Position numbers and translations under genes: made by a program. Shown piece by piece: positions 18,299 to 27,135 of a DNA stretch of 64,000 bases. The DNA comes from Ruegeria sp. A3M17 (lineage in GTDB: Bacteria > Pseudomonadota > Alphaproteobacteria > Rhodobacterales > Rhodobacteraceae): contig NZ_QOCF01000031.1 in assembly GCF_003318255.1 (NCBI RefSeq), positions 1-64,000 of the forward strand, in the 5' to 3' direction. The notes beneath the pieces were generated by a model. The model did no database searches and had not been told where the DNA came from. It saw only the letters and a list, made by a program, of their open reading frames with translations. The first letter of the stretch is position 1, and each line of letters begins with the position of its first letter.

Positions 18299-19059
18299 CC
18301 CATCAGACCGCGGCGCAGCAGGTTCAATCCAGCGACCAACAGCACAACCAAAGTCACTTTGCGAAACAGCGCCTGATCGATTCTTGATTGCAACTGCATG
18401 CCCACCCACATCCCGATCACCGCCGGAGCGATCAGGGCAGCCGAAAACGGCGCGGTGTCGGCCCGCAGGATACCTGATCCCATATGGGCGACCATCAGGG
18501 CAATTGCGCCCAGCCCATAGATAACCCCCTGCACCCGCATTTGCACGGCTTTCGGCGTGTTCAGGGCCGTCAGGTACGCCACTGTTGGCGGCCCCCAAAT
18601 ACCGGACATACCACCGACAAATCCTGCGACGGCCCCTATGAGAACCTCAACACGGGCCGATGGCTCTTTCAGCACCAGCTTTACACCCAGAACCTGAATC
18701 AAGGCAAAGAAGGTGACCGGAACGCCAATCATCAACAGGAAGGTCGATGTCGGCACCAAAGTGACCAGCTTGGCTCCGGCCAGAAGGAACACCAAGCCCA
18801 CGATTAGAAAGATGCGAAACTCCCTGATCGACGACACGGCCGCGGAAACACCCTGTCCCAAAGCCTGAAAGACATTAGTTACCAGTGTCGGAAGGATCAG
18901 GCCCGCGATGGCCAGCTCGGGCGGCAGAAAGACACTCAACCCTGAAACCATAACCATCGGCATGGCAAAACCGACGATACCTTTGACCCAGCCCGCCAAG
19001 AAGGCAACGCCCAGAGCCAGCAACAGGTCCTGCGGAGTCAGTAAGGAAAACAATGTCAT
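18295..19059 (-). CDS. TauE/SafE family sulfite/organosulfonate exporter
   Basis: This 254-residue membrane protein has about eight transmembrane helices in two similar halves, with the conserved segment GFVGGMSGIWGPPTVAYL in the second half and GWVKGIVGFAMP in the first. These are hallmarks of the TauE/SafE (DUF81) family, which exports sulfite or organosulfur anions after breakdown of sulfonates. No sulfonate genes are next to it here, so the substrate is uncertain. It is divergent from mcd. Confidence 0.85.
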   Translation of the reverse strand: MTLFSLLTPQDLLLALGVAFLAGWVKGIVGFAMPMVMVSGLSVFLPPELAIAGLILPTLVTNVFQALGQGVSAAVSSIREFRIFLIVGLVFLLAGAKLVTLVPTSTFLLMIGVPVTFFALIQVLGVKLVLKEPSARVEVLIGAVAGFVGGMSGIWGPPTVAYLTALNTPKAVQMRVQGVIYGLGAIALMVAHMGSGILRADTAPFSAALIAPAVIGMWVGMQLQSRIDQALFRKVTLVVLLVAGLNLLRRGLMG

Positions 19060-19134
19060 GGCCCCCTGATATCATTCCTGACGGGCGCTGCACTGCAAAA
19101 ACGTTCGAGAAATATTAGAACTTTTTCGCAACGT

Positions 19135-19166
19135 AATACGTATTTTTGTTGCGCTGCACGTGCAGC
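19135..19166. promoter_or_regulatory. Two palindromes upstream of mcd
   Basis: Just upstream of the mcd ribosome site are a 10-base palindrome AATACGTATT (19135-19144) and a perfect 14-base palindrome GCTGCACGTGCAGC (19153-19166). They lie where a repressor or activator could control mcd or the divergent TauE gene. The binding protein is unknown. Confidence 0.5.
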
Positions 19167-19204
19167 ATGATATGACCAGACGACACGAGAAAAGGACACG
19201 ATTC

Positions 19205-20896
19205 ATGGCCCATGACGGACAGGATATGACCCAGATGACGACACCTGCGATTTTGCCCGATCTTCTGACGCTGACCCGTGCGGCCGCACCCGCCGTTGAA
19301 ACAGTGTTCGAGCGTGCGCGTGAGTCAGTGCGCGGTATGGTTTCTGCTGATGGCCGTGTATCCGGTGCCTTGATCGAAGCCAATCAAACTGCCGCCCATG
19401 GCCTGTCATGGCTAGCCACGTATTCTCAGTCGCTGAAACAGATGCAACGCTGGGCCGAAGCGCTGGAGGCCGAAGGCAAGTTCGGTGAAATCGAACAGTT
19501 GCTGCACCAAATCGCCTTTGGCGAATACCTGCACCAGGTTGCGGGCGGTATTCCGATGAACCAGGGCGAAGTCGTGCGCCTGCAGGACATGGGTCTTGGG
19601 TGGGACGCGCTTTCCGGCTTTCAGATCCGCGAAATTCAAACGCTGATGGCGCAGGCCAATTCTCAGGCCGCCCGCAGCCGTCTGGTCAAGCTGATGGAAG
19701 ATCAGGCCGGTGCCACCATGTTCGGTGCCTCGGGTCTGGACGAAGAGCTTGAGATGATCCGCGACCAGTTCCGCCGCTATGCGGTCGAAAAGGTCGAGCC
19801 CCACGCTCATGACTGGCACCTCAAAGACGAACTGATCCCGATGGAAGTCATCGAGGAACTGGCGGAAATGGGTGTCTTTGGCCTGACCATCCCCGAAGAA
19901 TTCGGCGGCTTCGGTCTGTCCAAGGCTTCGATGTGCGTCGTGTCCGAGGAATTGTCGCGCGGCTATATCGGCGTTGGCTCATTGGGTACACGATCCGAGA
20001 TCGCGGCCGAGCTGATCATCGCAGGCGGCACCGATGAACAAAAAGCCAACTGGCTGCCAAAACTGGCCAGCGCCGAAATTCTGCCGACAGCCGTTTTCAC
20101 GGAGCCCAACACCGGCTCGGACTTGGGCAGCCTGCGTGCACGTGCGGTGAAAAACGCGGACGGTGACTATGAAATCACCGGCAACAAGACCTGGATCACC
20201 CACGCGGCACGGACCCAAGTGATGACCCTGCTGGCCCGGACCAATCCGGACACCACCGATCACCGCGGCCTGTCCATGTTCCTTGCAGAAAAGACGCCGG
20301 GCACGGATGAGAACCCTTTCCCCACCGCCGGCATGACCGGCGGCGAGATCGAAGTTCTGGGTTATCGCGGGATGAAGGAATACGAGCTGGGCTTTGACGG
20401 CTTCAAGGTCAAGGGCGAGAACCTATTGGGCGGTGAAGAAGGCAAAGGCTTTAAACAGCTGATGGAAACCTTCGAAAGCGCGCGCATTCAAACCGCTGCC
20501 CGCGCCATTGGGGTCGCCCAAAGCGCGCTGGATATCGCGATGCAATACGCGCAGGACCGCAAACAGTTCGGCAAGTCGCTGATCAACTTCCCACGTGTGT
20601 CCGGCAAATTGGCCATGATGGCGGTTGAAATCATGATCGCACGTCAGCTGACATATTTTTCGGCCTGGGAAAAAGACCACGGCCACCGCTGCGACCTTGA
20701 GGCCGGCATGGCCAAGCTGCTGGGCGCTCGTGTGGCTTGGGCTGCGGCTGACAACGGCCTGCAGATCCATGGCGGCAACGGTTTTGCGCTGGAATACAAG
20801 ATCAGCCGCGTTCTGTGTGACGCGCGCATTCTAAATATTTTTGAAGGGGCTGCCGAAATTCAGGCACAGGTTATTGCACGGCGTTTGCTGGGCTAA
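19205..20896 (+). CDS. mcd: (2S)-Methylsuccinyl-CoA dehydrogenase
   Basis: This flavin-dependent acyl-CoA dehydrogenase of 563 residues has an N-terminal extension of about 170 residues before the dehydrogenase core, the layout typical of Mcd in the ethylmalonyl-CoA pathway. Mcd oxidises (2S)-methylsuccinyl-CoA to mesaconyl-CoA and passes electrons to ETF. The core shows FTEPNTGSDLGS, NKTWITHAART and the C-terminal HGGNGFALEYKISR. The start at ATG 19205 follows an AAAGGA site. The family call rests on the extension and my recall of close homologues; a different acyl-CoA substrate is possible. Confidence 0.83.
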   Translation: MAHDGQDMTQMTTPAILPDLLTLTRAAAPAVETVFERARESVRGMVSADGRVSGALIEANQTAAHGLSWLATYSQSLKQMQRWAEALEAEGKFGEIEQLLHQIAFGEYLHQVAGGIPMNQGEVVRLQDMGLGWDALSGFQIREIQTLMAQANSQAARSRLVKLMEDQAGATMFGASGLDEELEMIRDQFRRYAVEKVEPHAHDWHLKDELIPMEVIEELAEMGVFGLTIPEEFGGFGLSKASMCVVSEELSRGYIGVGSLGTRSEIAAELIIAGGTDEQKANWLPKLASAEILPTAVFTEPNTGSDLGSLRARAVKNADGDYEITGNKTWITHAARTQVMTLLARTNPDTTDHRGLSMFLAEKTPGTDENPFPTAGMTGGEIEVLGYRGMKEYELGFDGFKVKGENLLGGEEGKGFKQLMETFESARIQTAARAIGVAQSALDIAMQYAQDRKQFGKSLINFPRVSGKLAMMAVEIMIARQLTYFSAWEKDHGHRCDLEAGMAKLLGARVAWAAADNGLQIHGGNGFALEYKISRVLCDARILNIFEGAAEIQAQVIARRLLG

Positions 20897-20926
20897 CCGG
20901 AATTAGGCATCCCGTTTCCCCAACTA

Positions 20927-20956
20927 GACCCGGCCTTGTGCCGGGTCATTTTCTTT
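20927..20956 (+). terminator. Rho-independent terminator of mcd
   Basis: GACCCGGC (20927-20934) and GCCGGGTC (20940-20947) form a perfect 8-bp stem with a CTTGT loop, followed by ATTTTCTTT, 30 bases after the mcd stop. Confidence 0.9.
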
Positions 20957-21113
20957 ATTCCGTACCCCAGTTTGAAATTCATGTCACCCGACCTGTGACC
21001 GGATAGAGACCTTTTGTGATCCTCGACCGAAAAAACTTCCCCCTTTGCTTTTTGTTGAAACCCCTTTAGGGCACGCTGCGACCCAGATCGGGCCCAAGGA
21101 TGGTGATGACAGA

Positions 21114-21668
21114 ATGATCCGACTATTTTTTGCGCTTTGGGCGACCGTTGCAGCCCTGATACTGGGCGGATGCGCCACCACCCAACCTGTGGCGGGCTAC
21201 ACCGAGATAGACGAGCTGGCACTGACGATCGAAGACCTTGGACCCCAAGTCGATCCCGCCGAGGCACAAAAGGCCGCCAACATCGCCTACACTTATTCAC
21301 AACAACTGAAGCGGGATTGGAACGTCACAGACCCGGCGATTATCCATAACGCCAAGGTCATCAACGGGTTCCGGGAAAAGGGGTTGTGCAACGACTGGGC
21401 ACAGGCCATGAGCCGTCGCTTGCAGAAGGAAAACTTCCGCACTTTGGACATCCACTGGGCCACCTCGCCACCAACCGCGTTCCGGATCATCCACCACTCT
21501 GCAGCAATCAGCGCCAAGGGAGATACGATGAAGGACGGCATTATCCTTGACCCATGGCGCAACAGCGGCGCGCTGTTCTGGGATCAGGTAAGCAAGGACA
21601 CCAGATACAACTGGAGGCCACGCCTGGACGTTCGCGAAGAACTGATCAGCGGCGAGATCCCCTACTAA
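21114..21668 (+). CDS. Hypothetical lipoprotein
   Basis: From the start MIRLFFALW the product is 184 residues, with a signal peptide and the lipobox ILGGC. The mature part has the order Cys-Asn-Asp-Trp (GLCNDWAQAMSRRL), then a His in IIHHSAAIS, then an Asp in ILDPWRNSG. This Cys-His-Asp order resembles a papain-like or transglutaminase-like triad. That reading is my inference; no family name is certain. It is followed 49 bases downstream by a META-domain gene, possibly in one transcript. Confidence 0.7.
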   Translation: MIRLFFALWATVAALILGGCATTQPVAGYTEIDELALTIEDLGPQVDPAEAQKAANIAYTYSQQLKRDWNVTDPAIIHNAKVINGFREKGLCNDWAQAMSRRLQKENFRTLDIHWATSPPTAFRIIHHSAAISAKGDTMKDGIILDPWRNSGALFWDQVSKDTRYNWRPRLDVREELISGEIPY

Positions 21669-21717
21669 GCTGGCTTCGCCGGTTCCCTCGGCACCGGTAA
21701 GAAAGTAAGACACCCGT

Positions 21718-22110
21718 ATGATACGCCTGATCCTGACACTGCCCTTGATTGCCCTGTTTCAATGCGACAGGGACGAATCCGTTGCGGCCTATGGCGCCGC
21801 AGACCAGACTTGGGTGCTGCAGGAAATTGACGGTCAGCCTTTCGAGGCCAGCGCCATGTTGCGGTTCCCCGAAGAGGGCAAGATCGCGGGTAACGCCCCT
21901 TGCAACAGCTATAGCGGCACCCTGAACGCGCCCTACCCCTGGTTCGAGATTATGGACCTGACCGCAACACGTGCGGCCTGCGCCGGGCTTGAGGCCGAAG
22001 GGTTCTATTTCGCTGCGCTGATTGCCATGACGCAGTCCGAAGTATCAGGCGACCTGCTGATACTGCGCAATGATGACGGGCACGAAATGGTGTTCAAAGC
22101 CGCCGAGTGA
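21718..22110 (+). CDS. META-domain (HslJ-like) protein
   Basis: The 130-residue protein has a short hydrophobic N-terminus followed by a Cys (LFQC) that may be lipidated, though Gln before the Cys is unusual for a lipobox. The body matches the META/HslJ fold: [11 protein letters not shown], a [10 protein letters not shown] segment and [10 protein letters not shown] with two conserved Cys residues. Such proteins are small envelope proteins of poorly defined role, in some cases linked to novobiocin resistance or motility. Its end overlaps recO by 17 bases in convergent orientation. Confidence 0.75.
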   Translation: MIRLILTLPLIALFQCDRDESVAAYGAADQTWVLQEIDGQPFEASAMLRFPEEGKIAGNAPCNSYSGTLNAPYPWFEIMDLTATRAACAGLEAEGFYFAALIAMTQSEVSGDLLILRNDDGHEMVFKAAE

Positions 22111-22819
22111 ACTGATCCACAAATCTTGCCCGCGCATCCGGCAAGGGGTTATGCCCCAGGGACGGGGCTAGATGGTGTTCCAGAAAGTAACCGGTGGTTT
22201 TAAACCCTGCGGCAATCTCAGCGTCCGGTGCTTGCCCCTCACCGCGCAAACAGGGTGGCAAGGGCAACAGCTTATCCGCCCATTCGCCAGCACCATCGGC
22301 ACTAACGGCTCGACCGGTCTTGGGTGAGACATAGACCAACCCATCAGCCGCCCCGGTCACAGCACAGGCCGACAGGTCCAGGCCAAAGCCCAATTCTTCA
22401 AGCAAAGCCAATTCCCAGCGCAGATAAGCCAGCGGCCAGATTTCGTCCTGCCCCAGCAGATCCAACAACTGTTCGGTCTGTTTGTAGATCGTTGGATGCG
22501 GTTCACGCTCTGGCAGGCAAAAGGACAACAGCGCAACGGACGCGTTCAATCCTGCCAACGCCATCCGACCCGAAAACGCCGCTGCTGCGCGTGAACGTAA
22601 AGGTTCAACCTGAAAAGTGCCAAGATGTTCTTCCAACCGCGCGCGCCACAAAACATCCAGTTGCGCGCCGGATTGCAGGATGGGGGCAATTTTGCGGCTG
22701 GTGCCACCGCGTACGACACCCGCATGGCGACCGTGGCCTTCGGTGAAGACCTCGATAATCGCCGCTGTCTCGCCATGGCCGCGAGCGGTCAGAAGTATGC
22801 CGTGATCACGCCAGTCCAA
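22094..22819 (-). CDS. recO: DNA repair protein RecO
   Basis: RecO anneals DNA strands and loads RecA with RecR in gap repair. The protein has the N-terminal OB-fold start [30 protein letters not shown] and a helical C-terminal domain, for 241 residues. A TTG start at 22819 is preferred: a GAGG site lies 5 bases upstream, and family members normally begin within two residues of this WRD motif. A longer in-frame start at 22876 adds 19 untypical residues. Era and DUF1491 lie upstream on the same strand, the usual alphaproteobacterial neighbourhood, though separated here by two genes. Confidence 0.9.
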   Translation of the reverse strand: MDWRDHGILLTARGHGETAAIIEVFTEGHGRHAGVVRGGTSRKIAPILQSGAQLDVLWRARLEEHLGTFQVEPLRSRAAAAFSGRMALAGLNASVALLSFCLPEREPHPTIYKQTEQLLDLLGQDEIWPLAYLRWELALLEELGFGLDLSACAVTGAADGLVYVSPKTGRAVSADGAGEWADKLLPLPPCLRGEGQAPDAEIAAGFKTTGYFLEHHLAPSLGHNPLPDARARFVDQFTRRL

Positions 22820-22913
22820 TGGGGCCTCGCACTGTTTGCCTTGTTCAACTTGACCCGGCATTGCGGGCAGCCGCAACCGCGAATGCTTGACTCGCGAGCA
22901 TTCCTATATTTAA

Positions 22914-22929
22914 TTAACAATATTGTTAA
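22914..22929. promoter_or_regulatory. 16-bp perfect palindrome (operator candidate)
   Basis: TTAACAATATTGTTAA is a perfect 16-base palindrome in an unusually AT-rich pocket, directly before the AAGGAG ribosome site of the small protein at 22945. It overlaps the likely -10 region of a promoter whose -35 may be TTGACT at about 22887. Its symmetry suggests binding of a dimeric repressor or CRP/FNR-type regulator. Confidence 0.6.
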
Positions 22930-22944
22930 ATAAGGAGTCGGATC

Positions 22945-23250
22945 ATGCGAGGCATCACAATCTCATACCGGTATGACGGTGACGAGGCCGAATGGCAGGC
23001 CACTATCCGCACCTTTATCGAGGCAATCGACGCTGACCCCGAGGCGGCCGGAAAATTCACCTATCAGGTTGCGGTCGCTGATGACGGAAAGTCCCGGGTT
23101 CACTGGGGCCGCTGGGACAGCGCCGAGACGTTGGCGCATGTGCAGTCGCAACCCTATTTCCAGGCCTTCGCACCCAAAGTGAAGCAATTCTCCGGTGAGA
23201 CATTGACCACCACCGGGCACGATATCACGCTAAAAAGCAGCGGCTGGTAA
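22945..23250 (+). CDS. Small hypothetical protein, ABM-like
   Basis: This 101-residue cytoplasmic protein has alternating strands and helices: MRGITISYRYDGDEAEWQATIRTF at the start, FTYQVAVADDGKSRVHWGRWDS in the middle, and VQSQPYFQAFAPKVKQF near the end. The layout resembles dimeric alpha/beta-barrel (antibiotic biosynthesis monooxygenase-like) proteins, but no diagnostic motif allows certainty. It has a strong AAGGAG site and a palindromic operator immediately upstream, so it is probably an inducible single gene. Confidence 0.65.
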   Translation: MRGITISYRYDGDEAEWQATIRTFIEAIDADPEAAGKFTYQVAVADDGKSRVHWGRWDSAETLAHVQSQPYFQAFAPKVKQFSGETLTTTGHDITLKSSGW

Positions 23251-23279
23251 CGTCTTGGCACCCCGACCGTGGCGGCTGG

Positions 23280-23603
23280 TCAAAACGTTAAACCGGCGTG
23301 GATCAGGATGCCCAGAACCATCAGAATGTTCAGCACCATCGAGATACCGTTGCCCACATAAATAGGCAGCTTGCCGACCACCAGCCCGTAGGCGAACCAC
23401 AGGAATGACAGCGCAGCAAAGAGCGACCAAGACAGCAGAGACTGGCCGGTCGCGTGTTGTGAATGCGTGAAGTACAGCTTGATCAGCTGCGGCAGCGTGG
23501 CAAAAGGGCCGACAACGCCAATGAAGACCATGAAGCCTTCAAACCGATGCATCCAATGACCCAGTTCTGATTTTTCAAGCTTTTCAGCGAGTGTTTCGGC
23601 CAT
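23280..23603 (-). CDS. SemiSWEET-type PQ-loop membrane protein
   Basis: The 107-residue protein has three transmembrane helices with a PQ-loop motif (GPFATLPQLIKLYF) in the first helix and LLSWSLFAALSFLWFAYGLV in the second. This is the SemiSWEET layout, a half-size sugar transporter that works as a dimer. The sugar is unknown. The start at MAETLAEK is preferred to the one four codons earlier. It lies between recO and DUF1491 on the same strand but with gaps around 100 bases, so it may be its own unit. Confidence 0.8.
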   Translation of the reverse strand: MAETLAEKLEKSELGHWMHRFEGFMVFIGVVGPFATLPQLIKLYFTHSQHATGQSLLSWSLFAALSFLWFAYGLVVGKLPIYVGNGISMVLNILMVLGILIHAGLTF

Positions 23604-23706
23604 ACACACCCCCATTATCTGTCAAACGGTGCGGCGATCCTCGCCGACATAGTGTGGGTAAAATAGACGTTTTGGCCCGAGCGACCAAGACCCGTTGAAC
23701 GGCGGG

Positions 23707-24036
23707 CTAGTCCAATCCCTCTTCGCCCAGCAGATGACGCCCTTGTCGGTCTTCAACCTCTATCACCCAAAGGTCAGGGTCAAAACTGCGTTGCCGGGTG
23801 ATGGCGTCGTCGACCTCTGTCTCGGCACCGGAGGAAAGCTCGACCCATTTGCGCTCACCGCTCATCAGATCAAAGCTGCGCTGAAATGCGGCCGCTTGCC
23901 CGTCCAAAGTGTTTAGTTTGACCAACACCGCGCCCGCTGTATCGTCGCCATGTGCCACGACAAAAGCCGGGATTTCCTGAAACCGTAGCCGCGCCAGATA
24001 GGCGTGGACCCAGAAATCAGCCGTTAGGCGAGTCAT
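23707..24036 (-). CDS. DUF1491 family protein
   Basis: The 109-residue protein begins MTRLTADFWVHAYLARL and contains FVVAHGDDTAGAVLVKLN and FDPDLWVIEVEDRQG, the recurring features of the alphaproteobacterial DUF1491 family. Its function is not known. It overlaps the end of era by four bases and is surely translated with it, which hints at a role near ribosome maturation or repair but does not prove one. Confidence 0.85.
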   Translation of the reverse strand: MTRLTADFWVHAYLARLRFQEIPAFVVAHGDDTAGAVLVKLNTLDGQAAAFQRSFDLMSGERKWVELSSGAETEVDDAITRQRSFDPDLWVIEVEDRQGRHLLGEEGLD

Positions 24037-24941
24037 GCATTACCGTCTTTGAAATCCAGACCCATTTCCGAGTAACGCTCGGATTCCTCTAGCCAGTTCG
24101 GGCGCACTTTGACCTGCAGGAACAGATGGATTCTGCGGTCCAGAAACTCTTCCAGCTCGGCCCGCGCGGCTTGGCTGACCGCCTTGATCGTCTCGCCCTT
24201 TTTGCCCAGCACGATGCCTTTGTGACCGTCGCGCATGACATAGATGATCTGGTCGATCTTGGCAGAGCCGTCCTTGCGCTCTTCCCAGTTTTCGGTCTCG
24301 ACCGTCAGCTGATAGGGCAGTTCCTGATGCAGGCGCAGGGTCAGTTTCTCGCGCGTCATCTCAGCCGCGATCATACGCAGGGGCAGATCGGCGATCTGAT
24401 CCTCGGGATACAGCCACGGGCTTTCGGGCAACTCCGCAGCCAACCACTTGCGCAGATCGTCAACGCCATAGCCCTTTTCCGCGGAAATCATGAAGGTTTC
24501 GGAAAACGGGTAGCGTGCGTTCAGGTCACTTGTCAGGGCCAGCAGCACCTCAGACTGGACCTTGTCGATCTTGTTGATCGCCAGCGCAACTTTTCGGCCC
24601 TGCCCGATCTCTTCCAGACCTTCGAGGATACGCTCGACCCCTTCGGTGATGCCGCGATGCGCCTCGATCATCAGAACGACGACATCTGCATCCGCCGCTC
24701 CGCCCCAGGCCGCGGCAACCATGGCGCGATCCAAACGGCGACGCGGTTTGAACAGGCCGGGTGTGTCTACAAAGACCAGCTGCGCATCGCCTTCCATTGC
24801 CACACCGCGAATGCGGGTACGGGTGGTCTGAACCTTATGCGTCACGATCGAAACCTTGGCCCCGACCATGCGGTTCAGCAGGGTGGATTTGCCTGCGTTG
24901 GGCTCTCCGATCAGGGCGATAAATCCGGCGCGTGTGGTCAT
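24033..24941 (-). CDS. era: GTPase Era
   Basis: Era is the essential GTPase that binds the 3' end of 16S rRNA during 30S assembly. The 302-residue protein has G1 GEPNAGKST (residues 12-20), G3 DTPGLF, and G4 NKID in order. The C-terminal KH domain contains GIVLGKKGETIK and EEFLDRRIHLFLQVKV. Its usual partner rnc lies at 27136-27813 on the same strand, but a multicopper oxidase gene on the opposite strand and a membrane protein gene stand between them. Confidence 0.97.
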   Translation of the reverse strand: MTTRAGFIALIGEPNAGKSTLLNRMVGAKVSIVTHKVQTTRTRIRGVAMEGDAQLVFVDTPGLFKPRRRLDRAMVAAAWGGAADADVVVLMIEAHRGITEGVERILEGLEEIGQGRKVALAINKIDKVQSEVLLALTSDLNARYPFSETFMISAEKGYGVDDLRKWLAAELPESPWLYPEDQIADLPLRMIAAEMTREKLTLRLHQELPYQLTVETENWEERKDGSAKIDQIIYVMRDGHKGIVLGKKGETIKAVSQAARAELEEFLDRRIHLFLQVKVRPNWLEESERYSEMGLDFKDGNA

Positions 24942-25098
24942 GTGTCTAGCGTTCCTGGTTGCAAGTGCGCACCCCTATAGCAGAAAGGTCGCGCGGGCCA
25001 GAGGGATTTGTCGCATTGCGGCCATGCAAAATCGATGTCACCCCTGACGCATGCCACGCCAAATCCAGCCAGGCAACCATCGGAAAATGAGGCAAGAC

Positions 25099-26475
25099 AT
25101 GAAACGTCGCGAGTTTCTTTTGGGCAGCGGGGCCGCCGCCGGCGCGCTGGGTCTGGGCGGTTTCGGATTGGCGCAAAGCGCGCCGGAGTTGACCATTCAA
25201 CCAGCAAGCTTTGCTCTGCGGGATACGGTGACGACCGGAATGGTCAGCCTGTCCCCGAACGCACCGCCACCGGTTTTGCACGGCAAGCAAGGCGAGGTGA
25301 TACGGCTCCCGGTCCGCAATACGCTGTCGGAATACACCGCAATGCACTGGCATGGGATGCGGATCGTCAACGACATGGACGGGGTGCCTTACCTGACCCA
25401 GATGCCGTTGGGTGAAGGTGAGGTCTTCAACTATGAATTCACTCCGCCCGACGCCGGCACCTACTGGTATCATCCGCATTGTATGACTATGGAGCAGATG
25501 GCCTATGGCCTGACCGGCATCATGGTGATTGCAGAACCCGAAGACCCCGGTTTTGACAGCGAACAGGTGATCAACTTGCGCGATTTTCGGCTGGATGAAG
25601 ATGGCGCGTTCCTGCCCGCCTATACCCAACGCGGCGCGGCACGGGCCGGGACCTTTGGCAATGTCCACACCGCCAACTGGGTGAAGGGTCCTGTCTACGA
25701 TCACACCGCAGGCGGTCTGGTACGACTGCGAGTCGTAAATACGGACACAACGCGTATCTACAAACTGCATCTTGAGGGCGGCGATGCACGGATCATCGCG
25801 TGGGATGGCCATCCGCTTGAGAATGACATCCCGATGCCCAGCACTGATGAGCCACTTCTTGTCGGGCCCGGTCAGCGTGTGGATTTTGCGGTAGCAATGC
25901 CCGGTGACGAAGGGCGCAGCGTTGCCCTGATGGCCAAACTGCCCGGTCAGCCGCACAGACCTATGACACAGCTGCGCGCAATCGGATCATCGGCGTCACG
26001 GGACCTGCAAGAGTTGCGCCCTCTGCCCGTCAACCCGGTCGCAAAACCCGATCTGACCAATGCCGAGCTGCACGAGTTTGTTTTTGGCTGGACCCCCGAA
26101 GGTGGTGAACCCAACAACGGATTCTGCGGCTCGCTGGGGTATAACTTCTGGTCCATCAATCGCAAACCATGGCCCGGCGACGCGGCGCAGGATGTTGGTC
26201 CGCTCGCAACGCTGAAGTTGGGCAAAAGCTATGTCTTGCGACTGCGCAATGAGTCCCCGAACCTTCATCCGATCCACCTGCACGGTCTGGCTTTTGTTCC
26301 GGTACGGTCGAACCTGCGCCAACTGCCGCCGCTAATGACCGACACCATGTTGTTGTTGAAGGACGAAGTGGTCGAGATCGCGCTGGTCGCTGATAACCCG
26401 GGCGATTGGGCGTTCCACTGTCATGTCATCGAACACCAAAAGACCGGGCTGACTGGGTTTATCCGGGTGGTCTGA
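25099..26475 (+). CDS. Multicopper oxidase with Tat signal
   Basis: This 458-residue periplasmic oxidase starts with a twin-arginine signal (KRREFLLGSGAAAGALG). It has all four copper-binding segments: HWHGM and YWYHPH in the first cupredoxin domain, HPIHLHG and HCHVIEH in the last. Five residues after the final His there is Leu, so the type 1 copper probably lacks a Met axial ligand, as in higher-potential laccases. A CueO-like Met-rich segment is not seen. The substrate may be Cu(I), Fe(II), Mn(II) or phenols; sequence does not decide. The gene interrupts the rnc-era neighbourhood on the opposite strand. Confidence 0.9.
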   Translation: MKRREFLLGSGAAAGALGLGGFGLAQSAPELTIQPASFALRDTVTTGMVSLSPNAPPPVLHGKQGEVIRLPVRNTLSEYTAMHWHGMRIVNDMDGVPYLTQMPLGEGEVFNYEFTPPDAGTYWYHPHCMTMEQMAYGLTGIMVIAEPEDPGFDSEQVINLRDFRLDEDGAFLPAYTQRGAARAGTFGNVHTANWVKGPVYDHTAGGLVRLRVVNTDTTRIYKLHLEGGDARIIAWDGHPLENDIPMPSTDEPLLVGPGQRVDFAVAMPGDEGRSVALMAKLPGQPHRPMTQLRAIGSSASRDLQELRPLPVNPVAKPDLTNAELHEFVFGWTPEGGEPNNGFCGSLGYNFWSINRKPWPGDAAQDVGPLATLKLGKSYVLRLRNESPNLHPIHLHGLAFVPVRSNLRQLPPLMTDTMLLLKDEVVEIALVADNPGDWAFHCHVIEHQKTGLTGFIRVV

Positions 26476-26502
26476 GGGGCGTGCTAGACGCCCCACGGGG
26501 TT

Positions 26503-26979
26503 TCATGCGTTCTGGCGCTCAATCAAGCGCAAGACGGCAACCATGACGATCCCGTAAAAAACATGCCCGATCAACGCGACCCAGGTGATCGCCGAGAAGT
26601 TCAGGAAAGTCGGCAATCCGGACAAGGTGGTGATCCCGCCTAGGGCAAAAACCCAAAGGCCAAACCCATAGATGGCCGAGGCGGCGAACATATGAACGGG
26701 GCCAAAGACCTTAAGCCAGATCGGCTTGAAGATAAGAAACCATCCCAGCGGATAGGCAATCAGACCCACAAGGTAGAAATGCACGAAGTAGCCAAGGAAG
26801 GCATTGCTGGGCAAGCCGAGACTGGCCAGCAAGCTTTGGGCCAGCCCTTCGGGCGACAAATTGGCCCAGCCGATGCCGGGGCTGACAACCTGCCCCCAGA
26901 AATCGAAGGCGATCGTGGCGATAAAACCGGCGATAAACAGAAAGCCGATATTCACGGTGGTCAGTTTTGCGTTTTGCAT
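26503..26979 (-). CDS. Hypothetical four-helix membrane protein
   Basis: The 158-residue protein has about four transmembrane helices (near residues 10-28, 62-84, 93-113 and 128-150) and short loops. A GAGG ribosome site precedes the start. The segment GHVFYGIVMVAVLRLIERQ at the C-terminus and HFYLVGLIAYPLGWFLIF are notable but not diagnostic. I do not recognise a family with confidence. It is convergent with the multicopper oxidase, 27 bases away, and may have been acquired together with it. Confidence 0.65.
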   Translation of the reverse strand: MQNAKLTTVNIGFLFIAGFIATIAFDFWGQVVSPGIGWANLSPEGLAQSLLASLGLPSNAFLGYFVHFYLVGLIAYPLGWFLIFKPIWLKVFGPVHMFAASAIYGFGLWVFALGGITTLSGLPTFLNFSAITWVALIGHVFYGIVMVAVLRLIERQNA

Positions 26980-27135
26980 TTGAATGCCTCAAATCATTGT
27001 ATCCGTTTCGCTTTGACCCATTGCTCATAAGTAAGCGCCAAAGCGGATGACCTTCAGATACGACTGCGACCCGAGGTCCGCCATAGGCCTCAAGTTAGAT
27101 TGAGAATTGTGACATAAACGGGCTGCGGAGCTTTG

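Noticed and set aside
22817..22876. Upstream start of recO at 22876
   Set aside because: The extra 19 residues are not family-like and the GAGG-TTG start at 22819 fits the conserved N-terminus.
24126..24980. 284-codon plus-strand open frame over era
   Set aside because: Antisense to era, which has all G motifs and a KH domain.
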